This document shows positions 9,268-22,943 of a stretch of 64,000 nt of DNA, piece after piece (position 1 is the stretch's first letter; each line of letters begins with the position of its first letter). The DNA lies in NCBI RefSeq assembly GCF_051014685.1, contig NW_027478767.1:1-64000 (forward strand). Reading direction: 5' to 3'. The stretch is from Ptiloglossa arizonensis (taxonomy: Eukaryota; Arthropoda; Insecta; Hymenoptera; Colletidae). A model generated the notes under the pieces. The model ran no database searches and was not told where the DNA came from. It worked only from the letters and a program-made list of their open reading frames with translations. Both the position numbers and the translations under genes were made by a program.

Positions 9268-12200
9268 GCGAAAATTTTGAGTTTCTCAAGCGTTTCTTAC
9301 CTCAAAACTGCCATATCTCGCGAACGGATTGACCAATCCGCAAAATTTCTGTTGCATCTGAAAGTAGAATCTCGCCCGATTACAACGGTAGGTGTAGTTT
9401 TCCCCTAGGCCGTTCTAGTTATTCGTTTCGAGCATCAGAACTGCGAAAATTTTGAGTTTCTCAAGCGTTTCTTATCTCCAAACTGCCATATCTCCCGTAC
9501 GGATTGATCAATCCACAAAATTTCTGATGCATCTGAAAGTAGAAACTCGCCCGATTACAACGGTATGCGCACCTTTCCCCTAGGCCGTTCTAGTTATTCG
9601 TGTCGAGCATCAGAACTGCGAAAATCTTGAGTTTCTCAAGCGTTTCTTACCTCCAAACTGCCATATCTCGCGAACGCATTGACCAATCCGCAAAATTTCT
9701 GTTGCATCTGAAAGTAGAAACTCGCCCGATTGCAACGGTATGCGCAATTTTCCCCTAGGCCGTTGTAGTTATTCGTTTCGAGCATCAGAACTGTGAAAAT
9801 TTTGAGTTTCTCAAGCGTTTCTTACATCCAAACGGCCATATCTCGCGAACGATTTGACCAATCCGCATAATTTCTGTTGCATCTGAAAGTAGAAACTCGC
9901 CCGATTACAACAGTATGCGCACTTTGCCCCTAGGCCGTTCCAGTTATTCGTGTCGAGCATCAGAACTCCGAAAATATTGAGTTTCTCAAGCGTTTCTTAC
10001 CTCCAAACTGCCATATCTCGCGAACGGATTGACCAATCCGCAAAATTTCTGTTGCATCTGAAAGTAGAAACTCGCCCGATTACAACGGTAGGTGTAGTTT
10101 TCCCCTAGGAAGTTCTAGTTACTCGTTTCGAGCATCAAAACTGCGAAAATTTTGAGTTTCTCAAGCGTTTCTTATCTCCAAACTGCCATATCACGCGAAC
10201 GGATTGAGCAATCCGCAAAATTTCTGTGCCATCTGAAAGTAGAAACTCGCCCGATTACAACGGTATGCGTACTTCTCCCCTAGGCCGTTCTAGTTATTCG
10301 TTTCGAGCATCAGAACTGCGAAAATTTTGAGTTTCTCAAGCGTTTCTTACATCCAAACGGCCATATCTCGCGAACGATTTGACCAATCCGCATAATTTCT
10401 GTTGCATCTGAAAGTAGAAACTCGCCCGATTACAACGGTATGCGCACTTTGCCCCTAGGCCGTTCTAGTTATTCGTGTCGAGCATCAGAACTCCGAAAAT
10501 TTTGAGTTTCTCAAGCGTTTCTTACTTCCAAGCTGCCATATCTCGCGAACGAATTGACCAATCCGAAAAATTTCTGTTGCATCTGAAAGTAGAAACTCTC
10601 CCGATTACAACGGTATGTGTAGTTTTCGCCTAGGCCGTTCTAGTTATTCGTTTCGAGCATCAGAACTGCGAAAATTTTGAGTTTCTCAAGCGTTTCTTAC
10701 CTCCAAGCTGCCATATCTCGCGAACCGATTGACCAATCCGCAAAATTTCTGTGCCATCTGAAAGTAGAAACTCGCCCGATTACAACGGTATGCGCACTTT
10801 GCCCCTAGGCCGTTCTAGTTATTCGTGTCGAGCATCAGAACTGCGAAAATTTTGAGTTTCTCAAGCGTTTCTTACCTCCAAACTGCCATATCTCGCGAAC
10901 GGATTGACCAATCCGCAAAATTTCTGTTGCATCTGAAAGTAGAAACACGCCCGATTACAACGGTATGCGCACTTTGCCCCTAGGCCGTTCTAGTTATTCG
11001 TGTCGAGCATCAGAACTGCGAAAATTTTGAGTTTCTCAAGCGTTTCTTACCTCAAAACTGCCATATCTCGCGAACGGATTGACCAATCCGCATAATTTCT
11101 GTTGCATCTGAAAGTAGAAACTCGCCCGATTACAACGGTATGCGCACTTTTCCCCTAGACGGTTCTAGTTATTCGTTTCGAGCATCAGAACTGCGAAAAT
11201 TTTGAGTTTCTCAAGCGTTTCTTACCTCAAAACTGCCATATCTCGCGAACGGATTGACCAATCCGCAAAATTTCTGTTGCATCTGAAAGTAGAATCTCGC
11301 CCGATTACAACGGTAGGTGTAGTTTTCCCCTAGGCCGTTCTAGTTATTCGTTTCGAGCATCAGAACTGCGAAAATTTTGAGTTTCTCAAGCGTTTCTTAT
11401 CTCCAAGCTGCCATATCTCGCGAACGAATTGACCAATCCGAAAAATTTCTGTTGCATCTGAAAGTAAAAACTCTCCCGATTACAACGGTATGCGCACCTT
11501 TCCCCTAGGCCGTTCTAGTTATTCGTGTCGAGCATCAGAACTGCGAAAATCTTGAGTTTCTCAAGCGTTTCTTACCTCCAAACTGCCATATCTCGCGAAC
11601 GCATTGACCAATCCGCAAAATTTCTGTTGCATCTGAAAGTAGAAACTCGCCCGATTACAACGGTATGCGCAATTTTCCCCTAGGCCGTTGTAGTTATTCG
11701 TTTCGAGCATCAGAACTGCGAAAATTTTGAGTTTCTCAAGCGTTTCTTACATCCAAACGGCCATATCTCGCGAACGATTTGACCAATCCGCATAATTTCT
11801 GTTGCATCTGAAAGTAGAAACTCGCCCGATTACAACAGTATGCGCACTTTGCCCCTAGGCCGTTCCAGTTATTCGTGTCGAGCATCAGAACTCCGAAAAT
11901 ATTGAGTTTCTCAAGCGTTTCTTACCTCCAAACTGCCATATCTCGCGAACGGATTGACCAATCCGCAAAATTTCTGTTGCATCTGAAAGTAGAAACTCGC
12001 CCGATTACAACGGTAGGTGTAGTTTTCCCCTAGGAAGTTCTAGTTACTCGTTTCGAGCATCAAAACTGCGAAAATTTTGAGTTTCTCAAGCGTTTCTTAT
12101 CTCCAAACTGCCATATCACGCGAACGGATTGAGCAATCCGCAAAATTTCTGTGCCATCTGAAAGTAGAAACTCGCCCGATTACAACGGTATGCGTACTTC

Positions 12201-12450
12201 TCCCCTAGGCCGTTCTAGTTATTCGTTTCGAGCATCAGAACTGCGAAAATTTTGAGTTTCTCAAGCGTTTCTTACATCCAAACGGCCATATCTCGCGAAC
12301 GATTTGACCAATCCGCATAATTTCTGTTGCATCTGAAAGTAGAAACTCGCCCGATTACAACGGTATGCGCACTTTGCCCCTAGGCCGTTCTAGTTATTCG
12401 TGTCGAGCATCAGAACTCCGAAAATTTTGAGTTTCTCAAGCGTTTCTTAC
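9268..12450 (+). repeat. 18-monomer segment, first copy (second at 13,818-17,000)
   Basis: This stretch of about 3.2 kb matches 13,818-17,000 at a constant offset of 4,550 bp (26 monomers). Shared rare markers include ATCTCCCGTACGG with ATCCACAAAA, CTTGAG with GAACGCATTGACC, CAATTTTCCCC with CCGTTGTAG, CTGTGAAAAT, and GAACCGATTGACC followed by CTGTGCC. The match starts just after a T/G difference at 9,267 and ends where TTCCAAGCTG (12,451) faces CTCCAAGCTG (17,001). A foreign patch at about 11,402-11,492 interrupts the match. Within the segment an 11-monomer period (1,925 bp) also shows, for example between 10,501 and 12,426. Confidence 0.85.
11402..11492 (+). repeat. Short patch from another monomer type (conversion-like tract)
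   Basis: At the 4,550-bp offset, the flanks match 15,9xx-16,0xx but this patch does not. It carries AAGCTG, CGAACGAATTGACC, ATCCGAAAAATTT and CTCTCCCG instead of the expected ATCTCCCGTACGG and ATCCACAAAA. Those features are typical of the monomer beginning at 10,501. The first informative foreign base is near 11,407 and the last near 11,474; flanking bases limit the tract to roughly 11,402-11,492. One base inside (AAAGTAAAAA) looks private. Gene conversion or a close double exchange is inferred. Confidence 0.7.
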
Positions 12451-13817
12451 TTCCAAGCTGCCATATCTCGCGAACGAATTGACCAATCCGAAAAATTTCT
12501 GTTGCATCTGAAAGTAGAAACTCTCCCGATTACAACGGTATGTGTAGTTTTCGCCTAGGCCGTTCTGGTTATTCGTTTCGAGCATCAGAACTGCGAAAAT
12601 TTTGAGTTTCTCAAGCGTTTCTTACCTCCAAGCTGCAATATCTCGCGAACCGATTGACCAATCCGCAAAATTTCTGTTGCATCTGAAAGTAGAAACTCTC
12701 CCGATTACAACGGTAGGTGTAGTCTTCCCCTAGGCCGTTCCAGTTATTCATTTCGAGCATCAGAACTGCGAAAATTTTGAGTTTCTCAAGCGTTCCTTAC
12801 CTCCAAACTGCCATATATCGCGAACGGATTGACCAATCCGCAAAATTTCTGTTGCATCTGAAAGTAGAAACTCGCCCGATTACAACAGTATGCGCACTTT
12901 GCCCCTAGGCCGTTCCAGTTATTCGTGTCGAGCATCAGAACTCCGAAAATATTGAGTTTCTCAAGCGTTTCTTACCTCCAAACTGCCATATCTCGCGAAC
13001 GGATTGACCAATCCGCAAAATTTCTGTTGCATCTGAAAGTAGAAACTCGCCCGATTACAACGATATGCGCACTTTTCCCCTAGGCCGTTCTAGTTTTTCG
13101 TTTCGAGCATCAGAACTGCCAAAATTTTGAGTTTCTCAAGCGTTTCTTACTTCCAAACTGCCACATCTCGCGAACGGATCGACCAATCCGCAAAATTTCT
13201 GTTGCATCTGAAAGTAGAAACTCGCCCGATTACAACGGTATGCGCACTTTGCCCCTAGGCCGTCCTAGTTATTCGTGTCGAGCATCAGAACTGCGAAAAT
13301 TTTGAGTTTCTAAAGCGTTTCTTACCTCCAAACTGCCATATCTCGCGAAAGGATTGACCAATCCGCATAATTTCTGTTGCATCTGAAAGTAGAAACTCGT
13401 CCGATTACAACGGTATGCGTACTTCTCCCCTAGGCCGTTCTAGTCATTCGTGTCGAGCATCAGAACTGCGAAAATTTTGAGTTTCTCAAGCGTTTCTTAC
13501 CTCCCAACTGCCATATCTCGCGAACGGATTGACCAATCCGCAAAATTTCTGTTGCATCTGAAAGTAGAAACTCGCCCGATTACAACGGTAGGTGTAGTTT
13601 TCCCCTAGGCCGTTCTAGTTATTCGTTTCGAGCATCAGAACTGCGAAAATTTTGAGTTTCTCAAGCGTTTCTTACTTCCAAACTGCCACATCTCGCGAAC
13701 GGATCGACCAATCCGCAAAATTTCTGTAGCATCTGAAAGTAGAAACTTGCCCGATTACAACGGTATGCGCACTTTGCCCCTAGGCCGTTCTAGTTATTCG
13801 TTTCGAGCATCAGAACG

Positions 13818-16800
13818 GCGAAAATTTTGAGTTTCTCAAGCGTTTCTTACCTCAAAACTGCCATATCTCGCGAACGGATTGACCAATCCGCAAAATTTCT
13901 GTTGCATCTGAAAGTAGAATCTCGCCCGATTACAACGGTAGGTGTAGTTTTCCCCTAGGCCGTTCTAGTTATTCGTTTCGAGCATCAGAACTGCGAAAAT
14001 TTTGAGTTTCTCAAGCGTTTCTTATCTCCAAACTGCCATATCTCCCGTACGGATTGATCAATCCACAAAATTTCTGTTGCATATGAAAGTAGAAACTCGC
14101 CCGATTACAACGGTATGCGCACCTTTCCCCTAGGCCGTTCTAGTTATTCGTGTCGAGCATCAGAACTGCGAAAATCTTGAGTTTCTCAAGCGTTTCTTAC
14201 CTCCAAACTGCCATATCTCGCGAACGCATTGACCAATCCGCAAAATTTCTGTTGCATCTGAAAGTAGAAACTCGCCCGATTACAACGGTATGCGCAATTT
14301 TCCCCTAGGCCGTTGTAGTTATTCGTTTCGAGCATCAGAACTGTGAAAATTTTGAGTTTCTCAAGCGTTTCTTACATCCAAACGGCCATATCTCGCGAAC
14401 GATTTGACCAATCCGCATAATTTCTGTTGCATCTGAAAGTAGAAACTCGCCCGATTACAACAGTATGCGCACTTTGCCCCTAGGCCGTTCCAGTTATTCG
14501 TGTCGAGCATCAGAACTCCGAAAATATTGAGTTTCTCAAGCGTTTCTTACCTCCAAACTGCCATATCTCGCGAACGGATTGACCAATCCGCAAAATTTCT
14601 GTTGCATCTGAAAGTAGAAACTCGCCCGATTACAACGGTAGGTGTAGTTTTCCCCTAGGAAGTTCTAGTTACTCGTTTCGAGCATCAAAACTGCGAAAAT
14701 TTTGAGTTTCTCAAGCGTTTCTTATCTCCAAACTGCCATATCACGCGAACGGATTGAGCAATCCGCAAAATTTCTGTGCCATCTGAAAGTAGAAACTCGC
14801 CCGATTACAACGGTATGCGTACTTCTCCCCTAGGCCGTTCTAGTTATTCGTTTCGAGCATCAGAACTGCGAAAATTTTGAGTTTCTCAAGCGTTTCTTAC
14901 ATCCAAACGGCCATATCTCGCGAACGATTTGACCAATCCGCATAATTTCTGTTGCATCTGAAAGTAGAAACTCGCCCGATTACAACGGTATGCGCACTTT
15001 GCCCCTAGGCCGTTCTAGTTATTCGTGTCGAGCATCAGAACTCCGAAAATTTTGAGTTTCTCAAGCGTTTCTTACTTCCAAGCTGCCATATCTCGCGAAC
15101 GAATTGACCAATCCGAAAAATTTCTGTTGCATCTGAAAGTAGAAACTCTCCCGATTACAACGGTATGTGTAGTTTTCGCCTAGGCCGTTCTAGTTATTCG
15201 TTTCGAGCATCAGAACTGCGAAAATTTTGAGTTTCTCAAGCGTTTCTTACCTCCAAGCTGCCATATCTCGCGAACCGATTGACCAATCCGCAAAATTTCT
15301 GTGCCATCTGAAAGTAGAAACTCGCCCGATTACAACGGTATGCGCACTTTGCCCCTAGGCCGTTCTAGTTATTCGTGTCGAGCATCAGAACTGCGAAAAT
15401 TTTGAGTTTCTCAAGCGTTTCTTACCTCCAAACTGCCATATCTCGCGAACGGATTGACCAATCCGCAAAATTTCTGTTGCATCTGAAAGTAGAAACACGC
15501 CCGATTACAACGGTATGCGCACTTTGCCCCTAGGCCGTTCTAGTTATTCGTGTCGAGCATCAGAACTGCGAAAATTTTGAGTTTCTCAAGCGTTTCTTAC
15601 CTCAAAACTGCCATATCTCGCGAACGGATTGACCAATCCGCATAATTTCTGTTGCATCTGAAAGTAGAAACTCGCCCGATTACAACGGTATGCGCACTTT
15701 TCCCCTAGACGGTTCTAGTTATTCGTTTCGAGCATCAGAACTGCGAAAATTTTGAGTTTCTCAAGCGTTTCTTACCTCAAAACTGCCATATCTCGCGAAC
15801 GGATTGACCAATCCGCAAAATTTCTGTTGCATCTGAAAGTAGAATCTCGCCCGATTACAACGGTAGGTGTAGTTTTCCCCTAGGCCGTTCTAGTTATTCG
15901 TTTCGAGCATCAGAACTGCGAAAATTTTGAGTTTCTCAAGCGTTTCTTATCTCCAAACTGCCATATCTCCCGTACGGATTGATCAATCCACAAAATTTCT
16001 GTTGCATCTGAAAGTAGAAACTCGCCCGATTACAACGGTATGCGCACCTTTCCCCTAGGCCGTTCTAGTTATTCGTGTCGAGCATCAGAACTGCGAAAAT
16101 CTTGAGTTTCTCAAGCGTTTCTTACCTCCAAACTGCCATATCTCGCGAACGCATTGACCAATCCGCAAAATTTCTGTTGCATCTGAAAGTAGAAACTCGC
16201 CCGATTACAACGGTATGCGCAATTTTCCCCTAGGCCGTTGTAGTTATTCGTTTCGAGCATCAGAACTGCGAAAATTTTGAGTTTCTCAAGCGTTTCTTAC
16301 ATCCAAACGGCCATATCTCGCGAACGATTTGACCAATCCGCATAATTTCTGTTGCATCTGAAAGTAGAAACTCGCCCGATTACAACAGTATGCGCACTTT
16401 GCCCCTAGGCCGTTCCAGTTATTCGTGTCGAGCATCAGAACTCCGAAAATATTGAGTTTCTCAAGCGTTTCTTACCTCCAAACTGCCATATCTCGCGAAC
16501 GGATTGACCAATCCGCAAAATTTCTGTTGCATCTGAAAGTAGAAACTCGCCCGATTACAACGGTAGGTGTAGTTTTCCCCTAGGAAGTTCTAGTTACTCG
16601 TTTCGAGCATCAAAACTGCGAAAATTTTGAGTTTATCAAGCGTTTCTTATCTCCAAACTGCCATATCACGCGAACGAATTGAGCAATCCGCAAAATTTCT
16701 GTGCCATCTGAAAGTAGAAACTCGCCCGATTACAACGGTATGCGTACTTCTCCCCTAGGCCGTTCTAGTTATTCGTTTCGAGCATCAGAACTGCGAAAAT

Positions 16801-17000
16801 TTTGAGTTTCTCAAGCGTTTCTTACATCCAAACGGCCATATCTCGCGAACGATTTGACCAATCCGCATAATTTCTGTTGCATCTGAAAGTAGAACCTCGC
16901 CCGATTACAAGGGTATGCGCACTTTGCCCCTAGGCCGTTCTAGTTATTCGTGTCGAGCATCAGAACTCCGAAAATTTTGAGTTTCTCAAGCGTTTCTTAC
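13818..17000 (+). repeat. 18-monomer segment, second copy
   Basis: This is the partner of 9,268-12,450 at an offset of 4,550 bp. Here the monomer facing the patch at 11,402-11,492 keeps the expected ATCTCCCGTACGG form at about 15,966. The right part of this copy is also inside the first unit of the 14-monomer tandem pair that starts at 15,004, so two duplication events with different boundaries overlap here. Confidence 0.85.
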
Positions 17001-19903
17001 CTCCAAGCTGCCATATCTCGCGAACCGATTGACCAATCCGCAAAATTTCTGTTGCATCTGAAAGTAGAAACTCTCCCGATTACAACGGTATGCGCACTTT
17101 GCCCCTAGACGGTTCTAGTTATTCGTTTCGAGCATCAGAACTGCGAAAATTTTGAGTTTCTCAAGCGTTCCTTACCTCCAAACTGCCATATCTCGCGAAC
17201 GGATTGACCAATCCGCAAAATTTCTGTTGCATTTGAAAGTAGAAACTCGCCCGATTACAACGGTATGCGGACTTTTCCCCTAGGCCGTTCTAGTTATTCG
17301 TGTGGGGCATCAGAACTGCGAAAATTTTGAGTTTCTCAAGCGTTTCTTACCTCCAAACTGGCATATCTCGCGAACGGATTGACCAATCCGCAAAATTTCT
17401 GTTGCGTCTGAAAGTAGAAACTCGCCCGATTACAACGGTATGCGCACTTTGCGCCTAGGCCGTTCTAGTTATTCGTGTCGAGCATCAGAACTCCGAAAAT
17501 TTTGAGTTTCTCAAGCGTTTTTTACTTCCAAGCTGCCATATCTCGCGAACGAATTGACCAATCCGAAAAATTTCTGTTGCATCTGAAAGTAGAAACTCTC
17601 CCGATTACAACGGTATGTGTAGTTTTCGCCTAGGCCGTTCTAGTTATTCGTTTCGAGCATCAGAACTGCGAAAATTTTGAGTTTCTCAAGCGTTTCTTAC
17701 CTCCAAGCTGCCATATCTCGCGAACCGATTGACCAATCCGCAAAATTTCTGTGCCATCTGAAAGTAGAAACTCGCCCGATTACAACGGTATGCGCACTTT
17801 GCCCCTAGGCCGTTCTAGTTATTCGTGTCGAGCATCAGAACTGCGAAAATTTTGAGTTTCTCAAGCGTTTCTTACCTCCAAACTGCCATATCTCGCGAAC
17901 GGATTGACCAATCCGCAAAATTTCTGTTGCATCTGAAAGTAGAAACACGCCCGATTACAACGGTATGCGCACTTTGCCCCTAGGCCGTTCTAGTTATTCG
18001 TGTCGAGCATCAGAACTGCGAAAATTTTGAGTTTCTCAAGCGTTTCTTACCTCAAAACTGCCATATCTCGCGAACGGATTGACCAATCCGCATAATTTCT
18101 GTTGCATCTGAAAGTAGAAACTCGCCCGATTACAACGGTATGCGCACTTTTCCCCTAGACGGTTCTAGTTATTCGTTTCGAGCATCAGAACTGCGAAAAT
18201 TTTGAGTTTCTCAAGCGTTTCTTACCTCAAAACTGCCATATCTCGCGAACGGATTGACCAATCCGCAAAATTTCTGTTGCATCTGAAAGTAGAATCTCGC
18301 CCGATTACAACGGTAGGTGTAGTTTTCCCCTAGGCCGTTCTAGTTATTCGTTTCGAGCATCAGAACTGCGAAAATTTTGAGTTTCTCAAGCGTTTCTTAT
18401 CTCCAAACTGCCATATCTCCCGTACGGATTGATCAATCCACAAAATTTCTGTTGCATCTGAAAGTAGAAACTCGCCCGATTACAACGGTATGCGCACCTT
18501 TCCCCTAGGCCGTTCTAGTTATTCGTGTCGAGCATCAGAACTGCGAAAATCTTGAGTTTCTCAAGCGTTTCTTACCTCCAAACTGCCATATCTCGCGAAC
18601 GCATTGACCAATCCGCAAAATTTCTGTTGCATCTGAAAGTAGAAACTCGCCCGATTACAACGGTATGCGCAATTTTCCCCTAGGCCGTTGTAGTTATTCG
18701 TTTCGAGCATCAGAACTGCGAAAATTTTGAGTTTCTCAAGCGTTTCTTACATCCAAACGGCCATATTTCGCGAACGATTTGACCAATCCGCATAATTTCT
18801 GTTGCATCTGAAAGTAGAAACTCGCCCGATTACAACAGTATGCGCACTTTGCCCCTAGGCCGTTCCAGTTATTCGTGTCGAGCATCAGAACTCCGAAAAT
18901 ATTGAGTTTCTCAAGCGTTTCTTACCTCCAAACTGCCATATCTCGCGAACGGATTGACCAATCCGCAAAATTTCTGTTGCATCTGAAAGTAGAAGCTCGC
19001 CCGATTACAACGGTAGGTGTAGTTTTCCCCTAGGAAGTTCTAGTTACTCGTTTCGAGCATCAAAACTGCGAAAATTTTGAGTTTCTCAAGCGTTTCTTAT
19101 CTCCAAACTGCCATATCACGCGAACGAATTGAGCAATCCGCAAAATTTCTGTGCCATCTGAAAGTAGAAACTCGCCCGATTACAACGGTATGCGTACTTC
19201 TCCCCTAGGCCGTTCTAGTTATTCGTTTCGAGCATCAGAACTGCGAAAATTTTGAGTTTCTCAAGCGTTTCTTACATCCAAACGGCCATATCTCGCGAAC
19301 GATTTGACCAATCCGCATAATTTCTGTTGCATCTGAAAGTAGAACCTCGCCCGATTACAAGGGTATGCGCACTTTGCCCCTAGGCCGTTCTAGTTATTCG
19401 TGTCGAGCATCAGAACTCCGAAAATTTTGAGTTTCTCAAGCGTTTCTTACCTCCAAGCTGCCATATCTCGCGAACCGATTGACCAATCCGCAAAATTTCT
19501 GTTGCATCTGAAAGTAGAAACTCTCCCGATTACAACGGTATGCGCACTTTGCCCCTAGACGGTTCTAGTTATTCGTTTCGAGCATCAGAACTGCGAAAAT
19601 TTTGAGTTTCTCAAGCGTTCCTTACCTCCAAACTGCCATATCTCGCGAACGGATTGACCAATCCGCAAAATTTCTGTTGCATTTGAAAGTAGAAACTCTC
19701 CCGATTACAACGGTATGCGGACTTTTCCCCTAGGCCGTTCTAGTTATTCGTGTGGGGCATCAGAACTGCGAAAATTTTGAGTTTCTCAAGCGTTTCTTAC
19801 CTCCAAACTGCCATATCTCGCGAACGGATTGACCAATCCGCAAAATTTCTGTTGCGTCTGAAAGTAGAAACTCGCCCGATTACAACGGTATGCGCACTTT
19901 GCG
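15004..19903 (+). repeat. Tandem pair of a 14-monomer (2,450-bp) HOR unit
   Basis: The two units are 15,004-17,453 and 17,454-19,903, with shared sequence continuing to about 19,943. Rare markers recur 2,450 bp apart: AGAACCTCGC with ACAAGGGTATG, GAACGAATTGAGC, GCCCCTAGACGG, GTGTGGGGCATC, and GTCTGAAAGTAG preceded by GTTGC. By eye I found about six substitutions between the units (for example near 16,635, 17,241, 17,361, 17,521, 18,767 and 18,995) and no length change. The left boundary is a C/G difference at 15,003 against 17,453. The outer boundary is where ACTCCGAAAA becomes ACTAAGAAAA near 19,944. Confidence 0.9.
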
Positions 19904-21436
19904 CCTAGGCCGTTCTAGTTATTCGTGTCGAGCATCAGAACTAAGAAAATTTTGAGTTTCTCAAGCGTTTCTTACATCCAAACTGCCATATCTCGGGAAC
20001 GGATTGACCAATCCGCATAATTTCTGTTGCATCTGAAAGTAGAAACTCGCCCGATTACAACGGTATGCGCACTTTTCCCCTAGGCCGTTCTAGTTATTCG
20101 TTTCGAGCATCAGAACTGCGAAAATTTTGAGTTTCTCAAGCGTTTCTTACATCCAAACGGCCATATCACGCGAACGGATTGACCAATCCGCATAATTTCT
20201 GTTGCATCTGAAAGTAGAAACTCGCCCGATTACAACGATATGCGCACTTTTCCCCTAGGCCGTTCTAGTTTTTCGTTTCGAGCATCAGAACTGCCAAAAT
20301 TTTGAGTTTCTCAAGCGTTTCTTACTTCCAAACTGCCACATCTCGCGAACGGATCGACCAATCCGCAAAATTTCTGTTGCATCTGAAAGTAGAAACTCGC
20401 CCGATTACAACGGTATGCGCACTTTGCCCCTAGGCCGTTCTAGTTATTCGTGTCGAGCATCAGAACTGCGAAAATTTTGAGTTTCTCAAGCGTTTCTTAC
20501 CTCCAAACTGCCATATCTCGCGAAAGGATTGACCAATCCGCATAATTTCTGTTGCATCTGAAAGTAGAAATTCGTCCGATTACAACAGTATGCGTACTTC
20601 TCCCCTAGGCCGTTCTAGTCATTCGTTTCGAGCATCAGAACTGCGAAAATTTTGAGTTTCTCAAGCGTTTCTTACTTCCAAACTGCCACATCTCGCGAAC
20701 GGATCGACCAATCCGCAAAATTTCTGTAGCATCTGAAAGTAGAAACTTGCCCGATTACAACGGTATGCGCACTTTGCCCCTAGGCCGTTCTAGTTATTCG
20801 TGTCGAGCATCAGAACTCCGAAAATTTTGAGTTTCTCAAGCGTTTCTTACCTCCAAGCTGCCATATCTCGCGAACGGATTGACCAATCCGCAAAATTTCT
20901 GTTGCATCTGACAGTAGAGACTCGCCCGATTACAACGGTATGCGCACTTTTCCCCTAGGCCGTTCTATTTATTCGTTTCGAGCATCAGAACAGCGAAAAT
21001 TTTGAGTTTCTCAAGCGTTTCTTACATCCAAACGGCCATATCACGCGAACGGATTGACCAATCCGCATAATTTCTGTTGCATCTGAAAGTAGAAACTCGC
21101 CCGATTACAACGATATGCGCACTTTTCCCCTAGGCCGTTCTTGTTATTCGTTTCGAGCATCAGAACTGCCAAAATTTTGAGTTTCTCAAGCGTTTCTTAC
21201 TTCCAAACTGCCACATCTCGCGAACGGATCGACCAATCCGCAAAATTTCTGTTGCATCTGAAAGTAGAAACTCGCCCGATTACAACGGTATGCGCACTTT
21301 GCCCCTAGGCCGTTCTAGTTATTCTTGTCGAGCATCAGAACTGCGAAAATTTTGAGTTTCTCAAGCGTTTCTTACCTCCAAACTGCCATATCTCGCGAAC
21401 GGATTGACCAATTCGCAAAATTTCTGTTGCATCTGA

Positions 21437-22943
21437 AAGTAGAAACTCGCCCGATTACAACGGTATGCGCACTTTGCCCCTAGGCCGTTCTAGTTATTCG
21501 TGTCGAGCATCAGAACTGCGAAAATTTTGAGTTTCTCAAGCGTTTCTTACCTCAAAACTGCCATATCTCGCGAACGGATTGACCAATCCGCAAAATTTCT
21601 GTTGCATCTGACAGTAGAAACTCGCCCGATTACAACGGTAGGTGTAGTTTTCCCCTAGGAAGTTCTAGTTACTCGTTTCGAGCATCAAAACTGCGAAAAT
21701 TTTGAGTTTCTCAAGCGTTTCTTATCTGCAAACTGCCATATCACGCGAACGGATTGAGCAATCCGCAAAATTTCTGTGCCATCTGAAAGTAGAAACTCGC
21801 CCGATTACAACGGTATGCGTACTTCACCCCTAGGCCGTTCTAGTCATTCGTTTCGAGCATCAGAACTGCGAAAATTTTGAGTTTCTCAAGCGTTTCTTAT
21901 CTCGAAACTGCCATATCTCGCGAACGGATTGATCAATCCGCAAAATTTCTGTTGCATCTGAAAGTAGAAACTCGCCCGATTACAACGGTATGCGCACTTT
22001 TCGCCTAGGCCGTTCTAGTTATTCGTTTCGAGCATCAGAACTGCGAAAATTTTGAGTTTCTCAAGCGTCTCTTATTTCCAAACTGCCATATCTCACGAAC
22101 GGATTGAGCAATCCGCAAAATTTCTGTGCCATCTGAAAGTAGAAACTCGCCCGATTACAACGGTATGCGTACTTCACCCCTAGGCCGTTCTAGTCATTCG
22201 TGTCGAGCATCAGAACTCCGAAAATTTTGAGTTTCTCAAGCGTTTCTTACCTCCAAGCTGCCATATTTCGCGAACGAATTGACCAATCTGCAAAATTTCT
22301 GTTGCATCTGGAAGTAGAAACTCGCCCGATTACAACGGTATGCGCACTTTGCCCCTAGGCCGTTCTAGTTATTCGTGTCGAGCATCAGAACTGCGAAAAT
22401 TTTGAGTTTCTCAAGCGTTTCTTACCTCAAAACTGCCATATCTCGCGAACGGATTGACCAATCCGCAAAATTTCTGTTGCATCTGACAGTAGAAACTCGC
22501 CCGATTACAACGGTAGGTGTAGTTTTCCCCTAGGAAGTTCTAGTTACTCGTTTCGAGCATCAAGACTGCGAAAATTTTGAGTTTCTCAAGCGTTTCTTAT
22601 CTGCAAACTGCCATATTACGCGAACGGATTGAGCAATCCGCAAAATTTCTGTGCCATCTGAAAGTAGAAACTCGCCCGATTACAACGGTATGCGTACTTC
22701 ACCCCTAGGCCGTTCTAGTCATTCGTTTCGAGCATCAGAACTGCGAAAATTTTGAGTTTCTCAAGCGTTTCTTATCTCGAAACTGCCATATCTCGCGAAC
22801 GGATTGATCAATCCGCAAAATTTCTGTTGCATCTGAAAGTAGAAACTCGCCCGATTACAACGGTATGCGCACTTTTCGCCTAGGCCGTTCTAGTTATTCG
22901 TTTCGAGCATCAGAACTGCGAAAATTTTGAGTTTCTCAAGCGT
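21437..22943 (+). repeat. Near-identical segments spaced five monomers (875 bp) apart
   Basis: Bases 21,437-22,068 match 22,312-22,943 at an 875-bp offset. Both contain CTGACAGTAG, GGAAGTTCTAGTTACTCG, the uncommon CTTATCTGCAAACTG, GTACTTCACCCC and CTCGAAACTG. Differences include AAAAC against AAGAC near 22,563 and ATCACGCG against ATTACGCG near 22,617. The GTACTTCACCCC marker also occurs once between them at 22,171, 350 bp from the first, so a smaller two-monomer event is nested here. Confidence 0.8.
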
